Of a stretch of DNA of 64,000 bases, positions 53,821 to 60,532 are shown one piece after another. Below the pieces are notes generated by a model. That model saw only the letters and a program-made list of their open reading frames with translations, ran no database searches and had not been told where the DNA came from. The translations under genes and the position numbers were made by a program. Source of the stretch: a virus; the IMG/VR virus record IMGVR_UViG_3300025543_000013, positions 1-64,000 of that record; one strand, 5' to 3'. Positions within the stretch are counted from its first letter, which is position 1; each line of letters begins with the position of its first letter.

Positions 53821-54215
53821 TGGACTTACGAGAATTATCAAAAATCACAACAAGATACACCAATCGTTTAGATGAAGCAATGAAAATCAAAGGTGCTAAT
53901 GGTAAAATGGTTGAAGTTCCAAGTGAATACGGAAGAATAATGAGTGGAATCGATAGAGTGATGTCAAAATTTAGTCCACGAGGAGTTATGTTTGGATATC
54001 AAAGATATCACAAACTAAAACCAAATGATGAATATAGTGGTTCAATTATTTTAAAAAATCCGTTATCTAAAAAAGATACTGATGATGTTATGAAACATCT
54101 TAAAAGTGCAGGTAGTTCATTAGGAGTTAAATTTGAAAAAATTACATTTAATCCAGATAGAAATGAACCATTTGTTGAATTTAGAATAGATGACGATAGT
54201 TTAATGGTGAGATAG
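53820..54215 (+). CDS. Small hypothetical with leader-like N-terminus
   Basis: 131 residues. MDLRELSKITTRYTNRLDE ends in L-D-E and then AMKIKGANG begins a compact alpha/beta protein (about 110 residues, with FSPRGVMFGYQRYHKL and a DPFVEFRIDDD-like acidic end). First gene of the 6.7 kb insertion between gp21 and gp22. No family recognised. Confidence 0.5.
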   Translation: MDLRELSKITTRYTNRLDEAMKIKGANGKMVEVPSEYGRIMSGIDRVMSKFSPRGVMFGYQRYHKLKPNDEYSGSIILKNPLSKKDTDDVMKHLKSAGSSLGVKFEKITFNPDRNEPFVEFRIDDDSLMVR

Positions 54216-54218
54216 AAA

Positions 54219-56570
54219 ATGCCAGCCGTTAGTAAAAAACAACAAAAATTTATGGGGATTGTAAGGTCAATCCAAAAAGGTGAACAACCAGCGTCTAAGT
54301 TTTCCAAAGACGCACAAGATGTTGCCAAAGATATGAAAAAGAAAGATGTGAAGAAATTCGCATCAACCAAACATAAGGGTTTACCAATGAAAAAAGAACA
54401 AATGATAAATCGTTTAAAAGAAATGATTAAACAAGAATTATCAGAATACACTTATGGTGTAGGTGATATCGTTAAAGATGTCAATCCTTCTTGTTTACAT
54501 TACGGAGCAATCGGTAAAGTAAAAGAGGTAAATCCAGAATATGTTACTTTTGTCGTGACGAACAACGGAGATAATTTTTCCAAAGGACAAACATTAGAAA
54601 AATCACACGACCAAATGAAAAAAGTGAATGAAGGTTCAATGGATTGGGAAAAGAAACATTTCCCTTGGGCAAATAAAGAAGAACAAATGATGATTGCTAA
54701 ACTTGTGTTTTCAAATAAAGATGGTATTGATGGTGAAGTAAAACGTCAAAAGAAGAACCCGAGTTCTTATAAAGACCACATAAAAAGAATGGTTAAAAAA
54801 GGATTACACGAATCAGTAAATGAATCAACTGCCAGAACTGATAAATCAATCGGAACTAAAAACTACAAAGGTGTAGGTTGGTTCTGGCCAAATGATGGTT
54901 GGAAACATTATTTAAGAGATGTTGAAAACGCAGGAAGAAAAGAAGTTCACGACCTTTGGTTAAAAGCAGGATTTGAAGTTAAAAAAGACAATCGTGGAAT
55001 TCCACACTTTGACATTAAACCAAATGAAAGAGGAAAGGCAATGGACATTGTTAACAAATTAGACAGGTCAAAAAAATATAAACACGCTAACGAATCAGTA
55101 AACGAAGCAACATTTACACCAATTGATAAAATAAAAGATATTAAAAACTTAGTAAAAAAAGATTTAGTAACATATAGAGGTGGTAAAGGAGGTGGTTATG
55201 AAATAGCAATTCGTAATAGAAAAGTTCCTGGTTGGCCAATACCACGTGATTTATATTTCACAAAAGATGGTAGAGTGAATACATCACCAGAAGCACAAAA
55301 GACTATTTCCGATACAAGAAGAAAACAATATGCAATAAAACCAATTGCAGTATATAATATACATTCTAATGATTTAAGGAAATTAAGGCAATTTGGAGAC
55401 GTTGTAGGATTAGCACCAAACAGGAGAGAATCAGTAGAATCAGTAAACGAAGCAAATCCAAAAGATACTATTGCAACTATCGATATGGTAAATGCATTAT
55501 TAAAAATTAAAAGTCCAATGTCAAGACAAACTTTAGACGCACTAAAAATGATGGTTAGACATTATGGACTTGACAACATTAAAAAAGAAGTTCAAAGAGA
55601 TGCCAGAAAATTTTACAAAAGTTTACAAAAAATGGAAAAAGGTTTAAACCAAGACATTGAACTTGAAAGTATCATCAAAGAAGATTACTTTGTTCGTGGT
55701 GGTGAAGAATTTTCAAAAAACTTTTTAACCGGACTTGATTTAGTTATTTCACAGGCAAATAATTTAAAAGGTCAATTATCAAAACATCCAGTTAAAAGAG
55801 ATGTGAATAAATTAAGAGCAATTCAAACAATTTATAAAAAGTTTTTACAACCATCAATAGATAAACAAACTGACCGTTTCAAATCAGTTGATTTAACTAA
55901 AGTAAAAAAATATTTACAAGACGGAAAATTTAGAAATGCACTTGAATATGAAATATTAAGTGCACTTTCTACAAGTAGTTACAATAGTAATTCTTATCGT
56001 TTCTTAGATGATAAACAACAAGAATTAGTAAAAAAACTTAGCAGTTCTTTAAAAGATTTAACCAATAAATTAGACAAAGCACAATTGGAATCAGTAAATG
56101 AAGCAAGTGTATCACAAGTTCGTTCAACTATATCAAGAGTTAAAAAACAATTGATGCAAAAATGGGCTAAAAAAGGTGGATACGAAAACTTTGGTCAAAA
56201 AGAACTTCGTAATTTAAGAGATAAGTTTAAAGAAAATCCTTATGGTAGTCCAGAAGAAAGAAAGATTTCAGATATGTTAAGTGCATTTGATAATTGGGCT
56301 ATGAATTATAGTGGTGATATGAGAGAAACAGTAATTAAAGAAGCCGGTGGTGTAGAAAAGATTTTAGATATGGCAAGAAATAATTCATATGGAAAACTTG
56401 GTGGACAAACCGTTGATGGTCTGACTGCAAATTTATTTAAAGCAGTTTACGATAGAGCACCACAAGACGCAAAAGATAAAGTTAATAAAATGAACGAAAG
56501 AGAATTAATCAGATTTATGGGTAATTTATGGAATAAGTTCGGTAAAAACGTTACTTTGAGGAGTAGTTAA
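54219..56570 (+). CDS. Polyprotein-like chain of about nine modules joined by ESVNEA linkers
   Basis: 783 residues. 1-58: DUF3008-like start (MPAVSKKQQKFMG, FASTKHKGLP). 62-76: leader-like RLKEMIKQELSE. About 77-135: SH3/KOW-like (GDIVKDVNPSCLHYG). Then six or more unrelated modules, separated by near-identical linkers: ESVNES (198-203), ESVNEA (292-297), ESVNEA (407-412), ESIIKED (483-489), ESVNEA (624-629) and ETVIKEA (703-709). Each linker holds V/I-x-E, close to the [L/I]-x-E site of gp21, whose gene is two genes upstream. One module has GWFWPNDGWKHYL. None shows a catalytic motif I can name. Confidence 0.6.
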   Translation: MPAVSKKQQKFMGIVRSIQKGEQPASKFSKDAQDVAKDMKKKDVKKFASTKHKGLPMKKEQMINRLKEMIKQELSEYTYGVGDIVKDVNPSCLHYGAIGKVKEVNPEYVTFVVTNNGDNFSKGQTLEKSHDQMKKVNEGSMDWEKKHFPWANKEEQMMIAKLVFSNKDGIDGEVKRQKKNPSSYKDHIKRMVKKGLHESVNESTARTDKSIGTKNYKGVGWFWPNDGWKHYLRDVENAGRKEVHDLWLKAGFEVKKDNRGIPHFDIKPNERGKAMDIVNKLDRSKKYKHANESVNEATFTPIDKIKDIKNLVKKDLVTYRGGKGGGYEIAIRNRKVPGWPIPRDLYFTKDGRVNTSPEAQKTISDTRRKQYAIKPIAVYNIHSNDLRKLRQFGDVVGLAPNRRESVESVNEANPKDTIATIDMVNALLKIKSPMSRQTLDALKMMVRHYGLDNIKKEVQRDARKFYKSLQKMEKGLNQDIELESIIKEDYFVRGGEEFSKNFLTGLDLVISQANNLKGQLSKHPVKRDVNKLRAIQTIYKKFLQPSIDKQTDRFKSVDLTKVKKYLQDGKFRNALEYEILSALSTSSYNSNSYRFLDDKQQELVKKLSSSLKDLTNKLDKAQLESVNEASVSQVRSTISRVKKQLMQKWAKKGGYENFGQKELRNLRDKFKENPYGSPEERKISDMLSAFDNWAMNYSGDMRETVIKEAGGVEKILDMARNNSYGKLGGQTVDGLTANLFKAVYDRAPQDAKDKVNKMNERELIRFMGNLWNKFGKNVTLRSS
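54810..56105 (+). repeat. Dispersed DNA repeat GAATCAGTAAAYGAAKCA at module borders
   Basis: Four 18-base copies start at 54810, 55092, 55437 and 56088 with two variable positions. A partial extra unit (GAATCAGTA) sits at 55428. They encode the ESVNEA/ESVNES linkers and are far more alike than the modules they separate, so they can act as short homology for module exchange. Confidence 0.75.
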
Positions 56571-56571
56571 A

Positions 56572-57009
56572 ATGGATAAAAAATTAGCAATGAAAATAAG
56601 TGATTCTTGGAAAGACTTTCGTTTAAATTCTTTAACAGAAGCAATGAAAATTTTCCCAGCTGGAGCACAACACGGATTTGATTTAACAGATTTCAAACCA
56701 AGAGGATTTGAAAAGTTTTTAACTGCATTAGGTATTCCTAAAGTGGCAAAAGGTTCATCAACCGGAGTAAGTTGGTCTGCAGGAAATAATTTTTATTGGA
56801 GAAACAAAGATATTATTATCATTACTGCAAACAATCCAATTACAGGTCAATATTATGCACCAGACAGAAGAAGTCCAGAAAAGAATTACGCATCATATGT
56901 GGGAATTGAAACAAAAAATCCAGATGATATGGAAAGAGTGGTTAAATTATTTAAACAACACACATCTTATCGTAAAGGTGAATCAAAAGGTAGAAGGGAT
57001 TTTGTATAA
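56572..57009 (+). CDS. Small hypothetical of the head-insert region
   Basis: 145 residues. The start (KISDSWKDFRLNSLTE) ends in L-T-E, after which AMKIFPAGAQHGFDL begins the body; DFKPRGFEKFLTALGIPKVAKG follows a helical pattern and the C-terminus is basic. If cut after Glu23, the mature protein would be ~122 residues. ATG follows the polyprotein stop by one base. Confidence 0.5.
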   Translation: MDKKLAMKISDSWKDFRLNSLTEAMKIFPAGAQHGFDLTDFKPRGFEKFLTALGIPKVAKGSSTGVSWSAGNNFYWRNKDIIIITANNPITGQYYAPDRRSPEKNYASYVGIETKNPDDMERVVKLFKQHTSYRKGESKGRRDFV

Positions 57010-58061
57010 TGATTAAAATTAAAGATATCATTAAAGAACATAAAATCATAATGACTGAGGCATTTGCATCAGGTAAACTTCGTGCATTGACAAACAATTG
57101 GAGGTCAAACGATTCAGACTTTTGGGCATACGGAGCAAAACTTGGTATCGAGTGGGACAAAATCACAGACCAAGAAATCAAAACCAATACCAAACCACTT
57201 AAAAAAGGAATTGAACTTGTTTATGTTGATAAAGATGTTTCAGTTCCACAAAAAGGTAACACAGGAAATTGGGGTAGATATGATATCGGTATTGACAAGT
57301 TTACATTGATTAGTGTGTTGAAAGACGGAAAACCACTTTGGTATACAAAAAGTTGGAAACCATTAACCAATGTAATGACTGCAACCGGTAAATCAACTAA
57401 AACAAGTCGTTATGGTAGAACAACAAGTAGAGTTCCAGATATAGACGCAGGTTCAAGAGATTGGTCAAAAAATAGACAATTTGGATTAAATATGACCGGA
57501 TATCAATCATTAGCAGGTATGATGTCAATACCAGGAGTTAAATTCCATCACATTGATTTATCAGAAGACCAACCTTATATGGGGGCTGGTATCAAACGAC
57601 AAATGAGACAAGCAGCTCAATTCGGTGCAGCAAAATTCACCACTAATGATGAATTTGCAAGAATTAACAGACAATACTTTGACGAATTGTTAAAAGCAAG
57701 ATTAAACGACCCTAAAAAATTAGCACAAAAAGTAAAACAAGCAGCTGATTTTTGTCAACAAATTATTGACGCAGCACTTGGTGGTGTTACAGCAACAGGT
57801 AAAGTAAAAAGTATTATTGACAAATTTCAGTCCAATAGAACAACTGCAACACAAGAGGCAGACGCTTATGCATTGGCATCAGAGGTAGGTGATGAATTAA
57901 GTAGATTGTATAGATATTATGGATATTATTTAGAAGCAATCCAAAAAGAAAAAGAAGATAAAATTAAATACGGAACAGCAGACTTCACAAAAGATGAAGC
58001 TGAAGGCCACGCAAAAGATGTTCAACAATATTACAATTATATTATGGGAGGAAAATTCTAA
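57009..58061 (+). CDS. Head-insert hypothetical with capsid-leader-like N-terminus
   Basis: 350 residues. MIKIKDIIKE followed by a second possible site (IMTE) and AFASGKLRAL. The body contains WAYGAKLGIEWDKI, a beta-rich centre and a long helical C-terminus (ARINRQYFDELLKARL, ALASEVGDELSRLYRYYGYY). No family recognised. The longest non-modular protein of this group. Confidence 0.5.
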   Translation: MIKIKDIIKEHKIIMTEAFASGKLRALTNNWRSNDSDFWAYGAKLGIEWDKITDQEIKTNTKPLKKGIELVYVDKDVSVPQKGNTGNWGRYDIGIDKFTLISVLKDGKPLWYTKSWKPLTNVMTATGKSTKTSRYGRTTSRVPDIDAGSRDWSKNRQFGLNMTGYQSLAGMMSIPGVKFHHIDLSEDQPYMGAGIKRQMRQAAQFGAAKFTTNDEFARINRQYFDELLKARLNDPKKLAQKVKQAADFCQQIIDAALGGVTATGKVKSIIDKFQSNRTTATQEADAYALASEVGDELSRLYRYYGYYLEAIQKEKEDKIKYGTADFTKDEAEGHAKDVQQYYNYIMGGKF

Positions 58062-58324
58062 TGATTAAATTAAAAAACATATTAACAGAAAATGATTTAA
58101 CTTTTGTTTCAAAAATAATCGGTAAACCAGTTCGTGATATCGAAAGATTTCTTGACAAGAATAAAAAATTTCGTTCGGGTCAATTATACGATTATCTTGA
58201 CTTAGCTTACGATAATCAAGAAAGAAAAGAACGTGGAGAAGAAATTGTTAAGGCGATGAAAGGTGATAGTAAAGCACTTAAAGAATTAAATAGATTATTA
58301 AAATATTTTGGTAAAGATTACTGA
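58061..58324 (+). CDS. Small protein with MIKLKNILTE leader
   Basis: 87 residues. Leader MIKLKNILTE; mature part would be a 77-residue acidic/basic helical protein (DLTFVSKIIGKPVRDIERFLDK, shortened). The first 24 bases are identical to those of the next gene, suggesting that the leader-coding DNA was copied. No family recognised. Confidence 0.55.
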   Translation: MIKLKNILTENDLTFVSKIIGKPVRDIERFLDKNKKFRSGQLYDYLDLAYDNQERKERGEEIVKAMKGDSKALKELNRLLKYFGKDY

Positions 58325-58326
58325 TA

Positions 58327-58581
58327 ATGATTAAATTAAAAAACATATTATCCGAACAAGACAACACCATTGATAAAAAAGAATGGGAAAAAGTCAGCAC
58401 AACCATTTATGACGGAATGGATACTTTGTTTTTTAAAGGTGTTAAGTATTTAAGAGATTACGATAGGTCAAACTTACCACCAAAAGAAAAAAGAATGTTA
58501 ACTGACTTTTTCAATGATTTCTCAGCACTTCAAAGAAGATTTGGAAAAATAGAAAGAGAAATTGACAGGTATGCAAAATGA
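58327..58581 (+). CDS. Small protein with MIKLKNILSE leader
   Basis: 84 residues. MIKLKNILSE leader, then a helical body (KEWEKVSTTIYDGMDTLF, LQRRFGKIEREIDRY). The body is unrelated to that of the preceding gene, although the leader is nearly the same. Two bases separate the genes. Confidence 0.55.
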   Translation: MIKLKNILSEQDNTIDKKEWEKVSTTIYDGMDTLFFKGVKYLRDYDRSNLPPKEKRMLTDFFNDFSALQRRFGKIEREIDRYAK

Positions 58582-59093
58582 TTAAATTAAAATCTATATT
58601 ACAAGAAGAAATGAATCCAAGAGACAAACGAGAGTTTGAAGCAGCAGCTCGTGGTATCGAAACTAATTTAGAATACATCAAAGAAGAAGTCACAAGACTT
58701 GTCAAACTACTCAATAAAGAAGGTATGAGAAAGTCAGCAAACGAACTTCAAATATCATACAAAAGACGAGTATTAGAATTTGGATTAGATGTAAAAAACA
58801 TTACAAGACAACACATTGGAGAAGCAACAACAGGATTTACAGACGCAGGTAGAGGATATCAAAACAAAGAAACTCAAACCTTTTCAGTAAACGCAGTTAA
58901 AGACGCAAGTAAACAAGTTGGTAAATTACAACAAAGTGTTGTTGGACAATTTATCAAAGATATCAATCAGAAAAAATATGATGCTATGGACTTGGTTCGT
59001 GCAATCAAAACCACACCATTGGGTGACGCATCATTTAGTAAAAAAGATTTTTTTATGTCTTTGTTTGATTTGATTAAAAAACGAACAAGATGA
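58578..59093 (+). CDS. Small protein with MIKLKSILQE leader
   Basis: 171 residues. MIKLKSILQE leader; ATGA overlap with the preceding gene. Helical Lys/Arg/Glu-rich body (REFEAAARGIETNLEYIKEE) and a basic C-terminal helix (KKDFFMSLFDLIKKRTR). Ends just before a promoter-like box. Confidence 0.55.
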   Translation: MIKLKSILQEEMNPRDKREFEAAARGIETNLEYIKEEVTRLVKLLNKEGMRKSANELQISYKRRVLEFGLDVKNITRQHIGEATTGFTDAGRGYQNKETQTFSVNAVKDASKQVGKLQQSVVGQFIKDINQKKYDAMDLVRAIKTTPLGDASFSKKDFFMSLFDLIKKRTR

Positions 59094-59100
59094 TATTTAT
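59094..59100 (+). promoter_or_regulatory. GATATTTAT box in the head insert
   Basis: GATATTTATATACAAGGAG: the AAGGAG ribosome site of ATG 59119 begins four bases after the box, so transcription would have to begin within or just before that site. Confidence 0.4.
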
Positions 59101-59118
59101 ATACAAGGAGAAAACAAA

Positions 59119-59892
59119 ATGGCTAAATTAAAAAAATTAATCAAAGAAAACTTCTCATTAGTCGGTGGGGTAGTTTCAACACCAGCAATAGGTGGTGGGT
59201 ATACTTCTTTATCAAGAATCGTTAAAGAAAAATATGGTGAAACACCAACACAAAAGATTACTTCTAAACAAGTAGCAGAAGCATTGAGAAATTATAATCA
59301 AATTGGTAAATCACTTTATCAACAACAATCATTAAAAGAAACTGCAAAAAGATTATCATCAATCGCAGAAATGGCAGCTTCTCACACATTACAAGAAACA
59401 GAAGATTGGTTTGATAAAGTTACGGTTTCTCGTAATATGAAAGAATTAACCAATCACTCAAAAGCATTTTCAAAAATAGCAGAAGAAGCATCATCCGTTC
59501 AACAAAGATTAGCCAGTTTGTATGAAGATATGGGTATGATTCTAAATCGTTATTATGATATTCCAGAAAGTGAAGAAAAGGATAAAGAAGAATACGGAAG
59601 TAATACAATTGAAGAAGGTGATTATGAAGAATTCTTCCAATCAGCAATGAAAAAATTTGGTGTATCTTCACCTGATGATTTTAAAACTGATGAAGAAAAG
59701 AAAAAGTTCTTCAATTATGTTGATAAAAATTATCAAGCAAAATCAGAAGGCAAAGTATATGAAGGTGGGCCAGGAAGTGGTAGACCAGGTGGTAAGATGC
59801 CACAACCAAGTGATTTCGGTGGAAATATGGATAAATACTTTGATGCGTTAAACAAAAGAATGGCTGACGACGAAAAAAGAAAGAAAAAATAA
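59119..59892 (+). CDS. Head-insert protein with MAKLKKLIKE leader
   Basis: 257 residues. MAKLKKLIKE leader, then NFSLVGGVVSTPAIGGGY, a helical centre and an acidic stretch (SEEKDKEEYGSNTIEE). A compact segment SAMKKFGVSSPDDFKTDEEKKKFFNYV is followed by GGPGSGRPGGK and a basic end. GGPGSGRPGGK looks like a P-loop at first sight but lacks the GKT/S, and sits near the C-terminus. Strong AAGGAG site. Confidence 0.5.
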   Translation: MAKLKKLIKENFSLVGGVVSTPAIGGGYTSLSRIVKEKYGETPTQKITSKQVAEALRNYNQIGKSLYQQQSLKETAKRLSSIAEMAASHTLQETEDWFDKVTVSRNMKELTNHSKAFSKIAEEASSVQQRLASLYEDMGMILNRYYDIPESEEKDKEEYGSNTIEEGDYEEFFQSAMKKFGVSSPDDFKTDEEKKKFFNYVDKNYQAKSEGKVYEGGPGSGRPGGKMPQPSDFGGNMDKYFDALNKRMADDEKRKKK

Positions 59893-60158
59893 TGAAACTT
59901 AAAAAACTATTAAACGAAAATCTTTGGAACGAAAGAAAGTTTGGTGAGTCATTACCAACACTTGAAGACACTACCAAAGCATATAAATTAAAACAAGAAC
60001 AAGAAATCAACGAAGAACCAATCGTTGAAAACAATTCATCACTTAAAGCAAAAATGATTCGACATATACAAGATATGGTAAAATATAGTGATAGACTTGG
60101 TAGTGATGAAATTGATGAATTAAAAGAATTGTTAAAATTAGTGCAACAAATCAGATAA
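59892..60158 (+). CDS. Small protein with MKLKKLLNE leader
   Basis: 88 residues. MKLKKLLNE leader, then NLWNERKFGESLPTLEDTTKAY, a segment I have seen in phage head-region proteins, and a helical acidic end (LGSDEIDELKELLKLVQQ). Overlaps the previous stop by one base (TAATG). Confidence 0.5.
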   Translation: MKLKKLLNENLWNERKFGESLPTLEDTTKAYKLKQEQEINEEPIVENNSSLKAKMIRHIQDMVKYSDRLGSDEIDELKELLKLVQQIR

Positions 60159-60175
60159 CAGAAAGAGAGTAAAGG

Positions 60176-60376
60176 TTGTTAAAAGTAGAGATTCGTAAGG
60201 GTCAATCAGTAGAAAAAGCACTTAAAATATTCAAACGAAAAGTCAAAGACTCAGGTATTATGTTTGAATTAAAAGAGCGTTCTTTTTATAAAAAGCCATC
60301 GGCAATCAAAAGAGAACAAAAAAACAAAACAAAACTGAGAGCCAAATACGAAAAATTAAAAAATCAAGAAGATTAA
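60176..60376 (+). CDS. rpsU: Ribosomal protein bS21 homologue
   Basis: 66 residues with a TTG start. VEIRKGQSVEKALKIFKRKV, then ELKERSFYKKPSAIKR and a Lys/Arg-rich tail: the whole length follows bacterial bS21 (typical bacterial pattern V-x-V-R-x-x-x-S-hydrophobic-x-x-A-L-x-x-F-K-R). bS21 sits at the 30S platform near the anti-Shine-Dalgarno and helps initiation. Phage-encoded S21 is known in aquatic phages. The TTG start and a poor ribosome site (AGAGAG at about 60163) suggest low or self-limited translation. A terminator follows. Confidence 0.85.
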   Translation: MLKVEIRKGQSVEKALKIFKRKVKDSGIMFELKERSFYKKPSAIKREQKNKTKLRAKYEKLKNQED

Positions 60377-60377
60377 A

Positions 60378-60404
60378 AAATACACACTTTGTGTGAATTT
60401 TTTT
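60378..60404 (+). terminator. Terminator after the bS21 gene
   Basis: CACAC-TTT-GTGTG hairpin (60383-60395), extendable by four A-T pairs after one A-A mismatch, followed by a run of seven T (60398-60404). Rho-independent in form, A+T-rich and probably moderate in strength. Confidence 0.6.
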
Positions 60405-60415
60405 CAGTTTTGTTA

Positions 60416-60422
60416 TATTTAT
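60416..60422 (+). promoter_or_regulatory. ATATTTAT box before gp22
   Basis: GTTATATTTATTATTACG lies 12 bases after the terminator of the bS21 gene and 110 bases before the gp22 ATG, giving the longest leader of all copies. Confidence 0.5.
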
Positions 60423-60438
60423 TATTACGAAACTAAAT

Positions 60439-60510
60439 ACACTATCGTACATTCGTACATCATATAGTGTAATCTATTAAAACTATATTATAGTTCCTAA
60501 TAACTATATT
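60439..60510 (+). promoter_or_regulatory. Structured leader of the scaffold gene
   Basis: ACACTAT (60439-60445) pairs with ATAGTGT (60464-60470) around an inner GTAC-ATTC-GTAC hairpin; AACTATA-T-TATAGTT (60481-60495) is a second perfect inverted repeat, and AACTATATT recurs at 60502. The stretch between promoter-like box and ribosome site therefore folds into two hairpins, which could protect the message or control scaffold synthesis. Confidence 0.5.
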
Positions 60511-60532
60511 GAATCCAAACGGAGATTATAAA

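Noticed and set aside
59765-59800. Possible Walker A in GGPGSGRPGGK of the protein at 59119
   Set aside because: There is no GK(T/S) ending and no following ATPase motifs; it is a flexible Gly/Pro linker near the C-terminus.
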